DNA from: Desulfuromusa sp.
GTDB lineage: Bacteria; Desulfobacterota; Desulfuromonadia; Desulfuromonadales; Geopsychrobacteraceae
Assembly: GCA_016744675.1 (NCBI GenBank)
Contig: JADGDX010000014.1
Span: forward strand, 1 to 64,000
DNA: 64,000 nt
Direction: 5' to 3'
Below, one piece after another: positions 27,656 through 36,217 of the stretch; the first letter of the stretch is position 1, and every line of letters begins with the position of its first letter. Position numbers and translations under genes: made by a program. The notes under the pieces are model-generated. The model was not told where the DNA came from. It worked only from the letters and a program-made list of their open reading frames with translations, and made no database searches.

Positions 27656-29659
27656 TTAGAATTTCCAAGTTAACTTTACATACACACTGCGTTCAATCTC
27701 GACTGGTGAAGTAAAATATTCCTGAATAAACTCAAGATGATGGCTATCCAGCAGGTTTTGGCCTACCAGCATTAATTCTAGTTCTTTGTTCGGCTGCCAT
27801 GCAATATTCGCATCTAGTTCAACGTAACTATCCACCTCCATCCCTAAGTCATGTGCTTGTGCGGACGCTATTTTTAGAGTATCCACATAACGCCCCCAGA
27901 GATTGAGTTGAACATTCTGATTCAGGTCAACACTTGAACGGACTGACACTTGATGCTTTGGAATAGATTCTTCAACCACCGTTTCATAATAACGGTCTAT
28001 TGTGTCGTCAACGTCCATTTGTAATTCAATATAGCTGTAGCTCAATTCCGTTTTCAGCCAAGGCACCGGTTTCCATTCAGCACTTATTTCACCTCCATAG
28101 GTTTTGCCTTCCATCCCGTTAACGAATTGTAGTGAATTTGTTAGCTGATAGGTTTGGAGTTCATCATAGATATTATAAAAGAGGGTGATATCTATGGATA
28201 AGTTTGATCCGACCTCGTATCTATAGCCTGCTTCGTATGCGAGTAATTCTTCGGCATCCATCTCTTGATTACCAATAAGTGTAAATGGCATAATTGTTCC
28301 AGGTGGATACGGCGGTGATGGTAATTCAAACATACTGACAGTTATTTTCCCTGAATCTTCGACGCGGGAAGGGGTTCTTACTGCACGGGAAACTGCGACC
28401 CAAAGGCGTTGATTTTCTTTTGGTTTCCAGAGGAGTCGAGCACTTGGTTGGACTTCAATATTGGTGTAGTCGTTTTTTTCCAACTTGCTGCCGAGTGTAA
28501 ACCATAGGCGCTTCGAAAGGAGACAGATTTCATCCTGTACAAAAGCACTTAGCAGGGTATTGGTTCGGTTTTCTGGTTCAAATGTTGCCTGGAAGGTGTT
28601 GTTAAAGTCGTCCTTGACCAGTCGGTAACCCAGCCCCCAGATGATATCGTTCCAATTAGTAAATTGGAATCGATGTTGAAAATCGACATCATAGGTTTGG
28701 TATTTTTGTTGTAGAAAGATATCCCCACGGTAGAAATAATCGTAGTAGGTCTGCAAGCTCCAGGAGTTGATTTCTGAAGTGCCGTGTGTCCAACGAGCGA
28801 GCAAGTTTGCTCCCTTAGGATGAAAGGAGTCCTGAACCTGAATTGGAATTGTCGAATGAGGATCCCAAATAGAATCTACTCGCTGGTTATTTTCTCCCCG
28901 ATAAACATCGGCCTGAAGTGTCCATGAGTCGTTCAGTCCGACATCGCCGTCCAGTCTGAACCCACCGTAGGTCATGTCCCAATCATCCTTTGAATCAGTT
29001 CCGTCAGCTGTAAACTGATAAGCATCTTGTGCATGGTGACTGATATAAAGACGACCGTAACTGTTTTCACCAAGTTGCGTGCCATAACGCAATGATGCAA
29101 TCCCCTGCTCATGATCACCGGCTCCAAGACTTAGGAGAACACCTTGGGTATCTGAAGATTGTTTAGTAATAATATTGATAATCCCATTGACGGCGTTAGC
29201 ACCCCAAAGGGTCGCGCCGGGACCGCGAATAATTTCTATTCTATCCACATCTTCCAGCATAACGTTTTGTACATCCCAATAGACACCTGAATAGGATGGT
29301 GAGTAAACACTTCGACCATCAATTTGAACCAAAAGTTTATTGGAAAAAGTTCCGTTGAATCCGCGGGAGGATATTGCCCATTTGTTGGAGCTAATTCTCG
29401 CAACTTGCAACCCTGGAACCATACGTAACGCTTCAGGTATCGATGTAACACCGGAACTGTGGAGATCTTCTTGGCGGATAACATAGACTGCAGCTGGAAC
29501 ATCAGAAAGGTTTTGTGTCTTGCGTCCTGCTGAAGTGATCTTGATCTGCATCAGGGATGAAAGGTCAAGTTCAAGTATGTCGGTCTCTGCTGCCTGTGTC
29601 GGGACTGATGCGAGCACCAGACCCAATAAAAACAGAAAGATTGTTTTACTATAAGCCAT
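27656..29659 (-). CDS. TonB-dependent receptor
   Basis: A 667-residue outer-membrane receptor: signal peptide (cut near TQAAE), an ITSAGRKTQNLSDVPAAVYV plug start, the plug core (about 50-165, IEIIRGPGATLWGANAVNGIINI) and a 22-strand barrel ending in an aromatic C-terminus (KLTWKF). It belongs to the vitamin B12/siderophore (BtuB/FepA-like) group; the ligand cannot be told. It is the first gene of the operon with YfiR, the CHASE8-like kinase and the REC-GGDEF-EAL protein, which suggests ligand sensing at the outer membrane rather than, or as well as, uptake. TGGAGAG precedes the ATG. Confidence 0.93.
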   Translation of the reverse strand: MAYSKTIFLFLLGLVLASVPTQAAETDILELDLSSLMQIKITSAGRKTQNLSDVPAAVYVIRQEDLHSSGVTSIPEALRMVPGLQVARISSNKWAISSRGFNGTFSNKLLVQIDGRSVYSPSYSGVYWDVQNVMLEDVDRIEIIRGPGATLWGANAVNGIINIITKQSSDTQGVLLSLGAGDHEQGIASLRYGTQLGENSYGRLYISHHAQDAYQFTADGTDSKDDWDMTYGGFRLDGDVGLNDSWTLQADVYRGENNQRVDSIWDPHSTIPIQVQDSFHPKGANLLARWTHGTSEINSWSLQTYYDYFYRGDIFLQQKYQTYDVDFQHRFQFTNWNDIIWGLGYRLVKDDFNNTFQATFEPENRTNTLLSAFVQDEICLLSKRLWFTLGSKLEKNDYTNIEVQPSARLLWKPKENQRLWVAVSRAVRTPSRVEDSGKITVSMFELPSPPYPPGTIMPFTLIGNQEMDAEELLAYEAGYRYEVGSNLSIDITLFYNIYDELQTYQLTNSLQFVNGMEGKTYGGEISAEWKPVPWLKTELSYSYIELQMDVDDTIDRYYETVVEESIPKHQVSVRSSVDLNQNVQLNLWGRYVDTLKIASAQAHDLGMEVDSYVELDANIAWQPNKELELMLVGQNLLDSHHLEFIQEYFTSPVEIERSVYVKLTWKF

Positions 29660-29973
29660 TTTTCTCTCCAGCGAAATGAAGTTTGAAAAACAATTCAGAC
29701 GATTTCGTACATCAAAATAATCTTTTCTGCTGGATTCGACTTGTTCATCAATATTGACCAGCGAATTATTCCATAATTGTTATTTATTATTGGTTAATAT
29801 ACATGAAGATTGGATTATATCAAGACTATTATTGATACAATCTAACGATAGTGATAAAAAAAGAATGATCGAACCGGTGGAAACATAAAAAATCAGAAAA
29901 TCGCAAAGATGATTGAGAAACTAATAGGTGACTTCAGAATTGATGTCACGTTTACGGGGTGAATATCTCCAGA
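29660..29973. other. AT-rich intergenic region
   Basis: This 314-base stretch separates the receptor gene from the helical-repeat gene; both are on the minus strand. It is AT rich and has a small inverted pair GTGAC/GTCAC (around 29931-29948) but no open frame with a ribosome site, and no riboswitch or tRNA pattern was recognised. The operon promoter presumably lies here, but no convincing -35/-10 pair was found. Confidence 0.4.
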
Positions 29974-30765
29974 TTAAGCACCGCTGCGTTTTTTTAATTC
30001 TATTTCAAATAAACGTCTCCGGTTTGGGTGCGCGCGGTAGCTTCCTAGTATCTGTTTAAGAAGATGCGTGTGCATTTTTGGTAACCAGAGGGTAAACCAT
30101 ATTTCAGGAGTCTTTTGATTTTTTAGAATGGCAAGACGCAGATTGGGGCGTTGGTTCCAGCGACTGTGTCGAGCAACCAGCGAAATTGTTTCAGCGTTGG
30201 CGGTTGCGCCACGTAAAAATTGGTAAATTGCCGTTTCTCTCATTCGTGAACTGCCAAGGCAAACTGCGAATAACTGGGGATGACCTTCTTTCGTCAGCTC
30301 TGCAACAATGTTCGCTGTGCCACGTCTTGCCAAAGTGATTTTATTCCCAAGGGGTGTGGTCGGCAACCTTTGTATTATGGAGCGTTCTGCTGCCAGTTTT
30401 TGATCGGGGGTCACTCCGGGTAGGTAACAGAGATCAACAAGCTCAAATAACCGTAGTTGCGGGAGTAAATTTCGAATCAAAGTTCCTGAAGCTGCGGGAT
30501 TTTTAACCAAGGCCAGAATCGCTCGATGACTGAGAGATTGTTGTTTTTTTCTGTAGATTAAGGCAACAAGTTCTTCGGTTAGATCACGACGTTTTAGCAG
30601 GACCAATAAGTGCTCTTCGCTGATCAGGGGATTTCTAAACAGGGTAGATATAAAGTTACAATCGGGGTCTAGCATCAATTGAAAAAGCTCTTCACTCCCG
30701 GCGGTCAACCCGAGCTGAAATTTTGTGACAGAACTTTTATCATCAAAACTAATAGGGCTATTCAT
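29974..30765 (-). CDS. Unknown helical-repeat protein
   Basis: A 263-residue soluble, Leu/Arg-rich protein that I do not recognise as a named family. Its pattern of paired helices (LISEEHLLVLLKRRDLTEEL, then ILALVKNPAASGTLIRNLLP, and others) suggests a HEAT-like or DUF2336-like solenoid, a fold for protein contacts. There is no signal peptide and no catalytic motif. It follows the MshEN-GAF gene by eight bases and so is almost certainly co-transcribed with it; it may act as that protein's partner. It is flanked by the c-di-GMP operon downstream. Confidence 0.6.
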   Translation of the reverse strand: MNSPISFDDKSSVTKFQLGLTAGSEELFQLMLDPDCNFISTLFRNPLISEEHLLVLLKRRDLTEELVALIYRKKQQSLSHRAILALVKNPAASGTLIRNLLPQLRLFELVDLCYLPGVTPDQKLAAERSIIQRLPTTPLGNKITLARRGTANIVAELTKEGHPQLFAVCLGSSRMRETAIYQFLRGATANAETISLVARHSRWNQRPNLRLAILKNQKTPEIWFTLWLPKMHTHLLKQILGSYRAHPNRRRLFEIELKKRSGA

Positions 30766-30773
30766 TGTGATAA

Positions 30774-31937
30774 TCAGGAAATCAGGATCTTGTTTCTCAG
30801 AATCAGTAGTCTAAAAGACATTTCAGCCTTATTGACAATGTTTTGTATTTCAATCAAGCGACTTTCCAGGTCTTCAATTGCTCCTTGAATGTAAAGGATA
30901 CTGACCAGTCGATCTTTAACTTTGAGAGGGATCACCAGCGCATTGATTGGAGGGGATGATTTAAAGTAATCAAATACTTTTTGATTTTGTGATGAATTTG
31001 TGATCGGCCCAAGGTGATAAAAGCCATTTGCTGCAACCAGATTGAAGACTGAGCTGTCATGCATCTGAATGGTGATCTGTTCAAAGTTTTGTGATGTCTT
31101 GTGACTGCCTGCCAACCAGCCGGTAGCCATATTGGCACGTACCATCAATAGTGCACAGCTTGGAAAATCTTTTTTTAGATAGCCGATTATGGCAGCGGCA
31201 ATGTCATCACGACTTTTGGCATCAGCTAATTGTTGAAGAAAATCAATGGAACTTTCTTTTTCGGAAGATGATTTGCCGGCAAAGTACGTTTCATCGGTTG
31301 GCTCTTCCCCTTCATACCCTTCGTCACCTAATAATGGCCAGGGTTTATTATTTTCAGTGAGGATTTCACTTGTTGTCGATTTTGATTTTTCATCTGGGTG
31401 CCGAGTTTTTTTTCGGGCAGACTGCTTTCTACGGTTTATCTGACTGGCGAGAGTTGCAAAGCGCGGAGAAAGAATCAGTCCATAATGTTTTTGCAGCGCT
31501 ACCATGAGGCGAATTTCAGGAATTGCGAGGGGAACGATAACGTGATCCAGTTGAAATGATAAATCATCAATGTTAGATAGGTTGGTCACATCATTCATCG
31601 CAACATAAAGTTTTTTTCCGTCTTCATGATACGGGACAATTTTGTTTTTAAGGGCAACTTCTCTGGGAACGAGGCTGAGTAACGATTCTGGAACATCCAT
31701 CAACAATTCTGGTTTTATATAGTGGAGTTTCAACTGTTGACTGAGGACTTTGGCCAATTGTTCTTCAGTCAACAGAGCCAATTCGATCAAACTGGTACCG
31801 AGTTTTCCCCCATAAATACATTGATATTCAATGGCCTCATCAAGTTGTTGAGTATTCAGCAGCCCTTCAGCTAAAAGGCAGTCGCCAAGGCGGTGTTGTG
31901 ACGGATTAGGTTTTGACAGTTGCTTCACGGAATCCAC
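30774..31937 (-). CDS. MshEN-GAF protein, candidate c-di-GMP receptor
   Basis: A 387-residue protein without ATPase. Residues about 15-155 form a GspE/MshE N-terminal domain. Two 24-residue motifs are spaced by exactly five residues: the first begins RLGDCLLAEGLL, the second KLGTSLIELALL, fitting the MshEN nucleotide-binding pattern (RLGxxL(L)xxGxL...L...Q) except that the conserved Gly of the second is Ala. A charged linker (about 165-230) leads to a GAF-like domain (about 230-385). MshEN domains in MshE and related ATPases bind c-di-GMP. The start is GTG after AGAGGAGGG. Confidence 0.75.
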   Translation of the reverse strand: MDSVKQLSKPNPSQHRLGDCLLAEGLLNTQQLDEAIEYQCIYGGKLGTSLIELALLTEEQLAKVLSQQLKLHYIKPELLMDVPESLLSLVPREVALKNKIVPYHEDGKKLYVAMNDVTNLSNIDDLSFQLDHVIVPLAIPEIRLMVALQKHYGLILSPRFATLASQINRRKQSARKKTRHPDEKSKSTTSEILTENNKPWPLLGDEGYEGEEPTDETYFAGKSSSEKESSIDFLQQLADAKSRDDIAAAIIGYLKKDFPSCALLMVRANMATGWLAGSHKTSQNFEQITIQMHDSSVFNLVAANGFYHLGPITNSSQNQKVFDYFKSSPPINALVIPLKVKDRLVSILYIQGAIEDLESRLIEIQNIVNKAEMSFRLLILRNKILIS

Positions 31938-32096
31938 GACGACCCTCCTCTGAATGATTGATGCATGAATACTAACAAATAATTGTACTAATAGGGTAAT
32001 TGTTTCTTGGTTTGTAACTAGACAGTTGTTTAAACATTGGGCTAATGTGAGATAGATTTTTCAGATAACCTTTTTGATATTAATAGGATAAGAATA

Positions 32097-33017
32097 ATGA
32101 CTTTTTCTGAACAGCCACTTCTTATTTTTGATGGGGCCTGCGGAACCAGTTTGCAGTTGATGGATATCACTGATCAGGATTGGTCGGGTTGCGAAGGGTG
32201 TAATGAAATCCTTAATCTTTCAGCGCCCGGTCATATTATCGAATTCCATAAAAGTATGCTTCATGCTGGTGCAATGGTTGTTGAGACTGACACCTTCGGG
32301 GCATCACGGATTGTTCTTGCTGAGTATGGTTTGCAAGATAAGGTCAAAGAAATTAATCATTGTGCTGTTGAAAATGCTCGCACCGCAATCGCGGATATGG
32401 ATGATAAATATATTGCCGGATCTATCGGACCCGGAACAAAACTTCCTTCTTTAGGGCATATTGAGGTTGAGGATCTTGCTTCGGCAACGCGTGAACAAGT
32501 TGAGGCTTTGGTTGAAGCAGGGGTTGATTGCCTCATTGTTGAAACCTGTCAGGATCTGTTACAGACAAAAACTGCTCTGATCTCTGCCTTTGAGGTTTTG
32601 GAGCATTGCAGCTTGTCTCTTCCGGTGATGGCTTCGGTGACAATTGAACAGCAGGGAACGATGCTGGTTGGTTCTGATATCGCTGCGGTGGTGGCGACTC
32701 TTGAACCTTTCCCTCTTTTTTCTTTGGGGCTTAATTGTGCAACTGGTCCGCAGGATATGATGTCTCATATTAAATATTTGAGTGAACACTGGAACCCACG
32801 AATTTCTGTTATCCCTAATCAGGGGCTTCCAGAAGTGGTCAATGGGCAGACTCATTATCCTTTAACCCCTGAGAATTATGCTGAGCAGATGTACCAATTT
32901 GTTGTCGAACAAGGGGTAAGTATTGTCGGTGGTTGTTGCGGAACCAGTTCTTCGCATATTGAGGCTCTGGCTAAGCGTCTTGAGGGTGTAACGCCTAAGC
33001 TTCGGGAGGTATGTTGA
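32097..33017 (+). CDS. metH: Homocysteine S-methyltransferase domain of split methionine synthase
   Basis: A 306-residue stand-alone homocysteine-binding barrel, corresponding to the first module of MetH. It has FDGACGTSLQLMD at the start, the zinc-binding Cys in LNCATGPQ and the pair in GGCCGTSSSHI. It activates homocysteine as a zinc thiolate for methylation from methylcobalamin. In most bacteria this module is fused to the rest of MetH; here it is a separate gene whose stop overlaps the start of the gene for the other modules by one base, so the two are made together. No SAM or cobalamin riboswitch was recognised upstream. Confidence 0.92.
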   Translation: MTFSEQPLLIFDGACGTSLQLMDITDQDWSGCEGCNEILNLSAPGHIIEFHKSMLHAGAMVVETDTFGASRIVLAEYGLQDKVKEINHCAVENARTAIADMDDKYIAGSIGPGTKLPSLGHIEVEDLASATREQVEALVEAGVDCLIVETCQDLLQTKTALISAFEVLEHCSLSLPVMASVTIEQQGTMLVGSDIAAVVATLEPFPLFSLGLNCATGPQDMMSHIKYLSEHWNPRISVIPNQGLPEVVNGQTHYPLTPENYAEQMYQFVVEQGVSIVGGCCGTSSSHIEALAKRLEGVTPKLREVC

Positions 33018-35446
33018 TGAAAGGTTCAGTTTCCAGCCTCTATCAGTCGGTAGAACTCCATCAGGAAATACCTCCTTTATTGATTGGTGAACGCTGTAAC
33101 CCCAATGGTTCGAAGGCTTTTCGGGAATCTCTTTTAGCTGAAGACTGGGATGCTTGCCTTAAAGTCGCTCTTGACCAAGAAGCGCGTGGAGCTCAAGTTC
33201 TCGATCTTTGTGTCGCATATGCAGGGCGAGATGAAGCGGCTGATATGGTTCAATTAACTCAGCTCTTTTCCGGTTCGTGCCGTGCTCCATTAATGTTTGA
33301 TTCTACCAGTCCTGAAACACTTGAGAAGGTTTTACCTCTTTACCCTGGGCGCGCAATTATCAATTCGATTAACCTTGAAGATGGTGGGGACAACCTCGAT
33401 CGAATTTGCCGCTTAGCAAAAAAATATGGGGCAGGGGTTGTTGCTCTGACGATTAATTCTGAAGGGATGGCTCTTACCAGTGAAAAAAAGCTTGCTGTAG
33501 CAAGAGAAATTTATGATTTAGCAGTTAACAAGCACCAATTACGGCCTCATGACATCCTCTTTGATCTGCTCACTTTTACCGTGGGTTCAGGTGATGAAAC
33601 GATGCGTGATGCTGCTATCGAGACCCTTGAAGCAATAAAGTTGGTGAAACAGGAAATGCCTGGTGTTGGTTTCACTTTGGGGATCAGCAATATCAGTTTT
33701 GGGCTGCGTCCGGCAGCACGCAAGGTGCTTAACTCTATTTTTCTTCATGAAGCGGTTGAGGTTGGTCTCAATACTGCGATCGTCGATGCAGCCAAGGTTC
33801 TCCCTTATGCAACAATCGCAGAAGAAGATCGAAATATGTGTATAGACTTGCTCTTTAATCGCAACCCTGATGCTTTGATGAATTTTATTGATCATTTTGA
33901 GCAGGCCAAGGAAGAGGATGGAGATGAAGACACAGAGACTCTGCTGCCAGAAGAGCTTTTACATCAAAAAGTTCTCAATGGAGATAAGGATGGCCTTGAG
34001 GATCTACTGACCACACTACGTGGGCGCTGGCGACCTTTGGATATTATAAATAATTTGCTCGTTCCGGCAATGCGTGAGGTCGGGGAACTCTTTGGTCGTG
34101 GTGATCTTCTTTTACCCTTTGTTCTTCAATCCGCTGAGACAATGAAAAAGAGTGTTGTCCTCTTGGAACCGTATATGGAAAAGCTTGCCGATGAAGGTCA
34201 AACATCGGTTCTGCTAGCAACAGTTGCCGGGGATGTTCATGACATCGGTAAAAACCTTGTTGATATTATCCTCTCTAATAACGGCTACAAGGTCCACAAT
34301 ATCGGGATTAAAGTTGCTGCTGAAGAGATTATTGCACGAGCAAAAGAGTTAGATGTTGATGTCATTGGTTTGTCTGGTCTGTTGGTGAAATCGGCCTTGC
34401 TGATGAAAGATAATTTGGGTCAATTCCAAGCGGCAGGATTAAGTCAACCAATACTCCTTGGTGGTGCTGCCCTGACAACGAAATTTGTTGCCGTTGATTG
34501 CGCCCCTCATTTTGATAAACCCGTTGTTTACTGTGCTGATGCCTTTGCAGGTTTAAAAGCTATCCGTGAATTTGAGGCGGGTAAATTGCTATCGACTCAC
34601 TGGGAAGAAGGGACTGTTTCTAGAAATCGACCCGGTCCGCAACAAGAGATTCTGGACCGTTCTTTTAATCCTCCTGACGTTCCTTTTTTAGGGCGAAAGG
34701 TCGAGAAGAATATCGATGCTGAATCGCTGTTTGCGTATCTTAATCAAGCGGCTTTGTTTCGGGGGCGTTGGGGCTACCGCCGCGGGAAGATGTCAAAAGA
34801 AGAGTATGAAGAATTACATGCCAAAACAGTGCTTCCGCTTTATCAGCGTTTAAAAGAACAATCTCTAAACGAAGGCTGGTTGCAACCTCAGGTGACCTAT
34901 GGATATTTTGATTGTGTCAGTCATGGCGATACTGTGAAGGTCCATAGTGATTCAGGAGAAAAGGTTTTTAGCTTTCCACGCCAATCAAATACGCCCGGTT
35001 TGTGTATTGCCGATTACTTGCGCAATAAAGAAGAGGGCGGAGACAAGGTTGGATTCTTTGTAGTGACCCTTGGGCAGGAATTAGCTGAGCAGACTAAGGT
35101 CCTTTACGAGTCAGACCATTATCACGATTACTTGATGTTGCATGGCCTTGGCGTTGAATTGACAGATGCTCTAGCAGAGTACTGGCACGAAAAGATGCGT
35201 ATCGAAATGGGGATTCAAGAAGAACGTGGCGATATGGATGCCTATGTAGCACAGGGATACCAGGGCTCACGCTACGGTTTTGGATATCCGTCTTGTCCTG
35301 ACCTTGGTGCTCATGAACCACTGTTCGAGTTGTTGCAGCCAGATGAAATTGGGATCAGTTTGACCGAGTCTTTTGAGATGGTTCCTGAGATGAGTACATC
35401 GGCGATTGTTATCCATCATCCGCAAGCGAAATACTTTGCGGTATAA
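33017..35446 (+). CDS. metH: Methionine synthase, pterin/B12/activation modules
   Basis: An 809-residue protein carrying the rest of MetH: methyltetrahydrofolate-binding barrel (about 15-280, IGERCNPNGSKAF, FDSTSPETLE), a helical cap (about 310-395), the cobalamin domain with the DVHDIG ligand motif (His near residue 408) and the C-terminal AdoMet-binding reactivation domain (about 545-809, with SRYGFGYPSCPDLGAHE). It moves a methyl group from folate to B12 and on to homocysteine. ATG 33017, seven bases after GGGAGG, is preferred to ATG 33011, which is too close to it. All four MetH activities are thus kept in two chains. Confidence 0.94.
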   Translation: MKGSVSSLYQSVELHQEIPPLLIGERCNPNGSKAFRESLLAEDWDACLKVALDQEARGAQVLDLCVAYAGRDEAADMVQLTQLFSGSCRAPLMFDSTSPETLEKVLPLYPGRAIINSINLEDGGDNLDRICRLAKKYGAGVVALTINSEGMALTSEKKLAVAREIYDLAVNKHQLRPHDILFDLLTFTVGSGDETMRDAAIETLEAIKLVKQEMPGVGFTLGISNISFGLRPAARKVLNSIFLHEAVEVGLNTAIVDAAKVLPYATIAEEDRNMCIDLLFNRNPDALMNFIDHFEQAKEEDGDEDTETLLPEELLHQKVLNGDKDGLEDLLTTLRGRWRPLDIINNLLVPAMREVGELFGRGDLLLPFVLQSAETMKKSVVLLEPYMEKLADEGQTSVLLATVAGDVHDIGKNLVDIILSNNGYKVHNIGIKVAAEEIIARAKELDVDVIGLSGLLVKSALLMKDNLGQFQAAGLSQPILLGGAALTTKFVAVDCAPHFDKPVVYCADAFAGLKAIREFEAGKLLSTHWEEGTVSRNRPGPQQEILDRSFNPPDVPFLGRKVEKNIDAESLFAYLNQAALFRGRWGYRRGKMSKEEYEELHAKTVLPLYQRLKEQSLNEGWLQPQVTYGYFDCVSHGDTVKVHSDSGEKVFSFPRQSNTPGLCIADYLRNKEEGGDKVGFFVVTLGQELAEQTKVLYESDHYHDYLMLHGLGVELTDALAEYWHEKMRIEMGIQEERGDMDAYVAQGYQGSRYGFGYPSCPDLGAHEPLFELLQPDEIGISLTESFEMVPEMSTSAIVIHHPQAKYFAV

Positions 35447-35485
35447 TGATTAGGAAGTTTTGTTTATATGGGGGGAGGTTAGAGC

Positions 35486-35644
35486 ATGCGTTATATATGC
35501 ACTTGCTGCGGTTATTCTTATGATTCTGATAAGGGCGATGAAATGAATCATGTCCTTCCGGGAATTGATTTTGAAGATCTCCCTGAGGGATGGGTATGTC
35601 CCCTTTGTTATGCTGAGAGAGATCAATTTGATTGTCTGGATTAG
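35486..35644 (+). CDS. Rubredoxin
   Basis: A 52-residue rubredoxin, too short for ordinary length filters. The two iron-binding cysteine pairs are present: CTCCGYSYD (C5, C8) and CPLC (C38, C41), with the typical LPGIDFEDLPEGWVCP between them. It carries one Fe(Cys)4 centre and transfers single electrons in the cytoplasm of anaerobes. GGGAGG precedes ATG 35486. It begins 40 bases after methionine synthase in the same direction and could be co-transcribed, which raises the possibility that it supplies electrons for B12 reactivation; this is conjecture. Confidence 0.93.
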   Translation: MRYICTCCGYSYDSDKGDEMNHVLPGIDFEDLPEGWVCPLCYAERDQFDCLD

Positions 35645-35659
35645 CAGCTGAGTTCACTT

Positions 35660-36202
35660 TTAGGACTCATGAATAATTTGACCGCTAAAGGTGTAAATTT
35701 CTGCCTCTGGTAGTTTCCATGAGTTTTCAGAAAGTCCCGCTTTTATACAGGTTTGTTGCAGAAAAGTTTTTTTATCCCAACCATATCCTGTAGCAACTTG
35801 TGGAAGTAAGACACCTCGGTTGAAATCTTTGATAATATAAATGCCGTGCGTTCCAACTTCAATCTCATCAATATCTTCAATTTTTTCCAACGGGGACAGT
35901 ATGGTGATCTCAAGTTTAAAGTTGTCTAGTTCGTCTCTATTCATTGGCGGAAAACGCGGATCATGGCTTGCTGCAGCAACAGCCATTGCTGCAACTTCCT
36001 GAAAAAGGGGTTGTTGAGACTGGAAATTTCCTATACAACCACGTAACTGACCATTCTGGGTAATTGTGACAAAACATCCTGAGTTTTCGTTGAGTCCTTT
36101 TTCTTGTCTTTTAGTCAGGTTGTATTTCTCATCCTTGATCTGGTGTACAATGGCTTGATGCGCAATTTGTAATAATATTTTGGCCTCACTGTCAGATAAC
36201 AT
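35660..36202 (-). CDS. AMMECR1-domain (AmmeMemoRadiSam A) protein
   Basis: A 180-residue AMMECR1-domain protein. The conserved stretch includes FVTITQNGQLRGCIGNF (with the central LRGCIG hallmark), AAASHDPRFPP, LEITILSPL and GVLLPQVATGYGW. The human homolog is known but the biochemical role is not settled; in many bacteria and archaea it is one of three linked genes (AMMECR1, Memo and a radical SAM). Memo and radical SAM genes are not adjacent here. ATG 36202 follows AAAGGAG; the preceding TTG at 36205 is unlikely. Its start lies 15 bases from the divergent TPR lipoprotein start. Confidence 0.9.
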   Translation of the reverse strand: MLSDSEAKILLQIAHQAIVHQIKDEKYNLTKRQEKGLNENSGCFVTITQNGQLRGCIGNFQSQQPLFQEVAAMAVAAASHDPRFPPMNRDELDNFKLEITILSPLEKIEDIDEIEVGTHGIYIIKDFNRGVLLPQVATGYGWDKKTFLQQTCIKAGLSENSWKLPEAEIYTFSGQIIHES

Positions 36203-36217
36203 CAAATCTCCTTTGAT

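Noticed and set aside
29871..29915. Possible c-di-GMP (GEMM) riboswitch ahead of the TonB-YfiR operon
   Set aside because: A CGCAAAG string is present on the plus strand, but the operon is on the minus strand and the two conserved stems cannot be built.
31938..32096. Possible SAM or cobalamin riboswitch before methionine synthase
   Set aside because: The 159-base region lacks the conserved cores of those riboswitches and no terminator hairpin is present.
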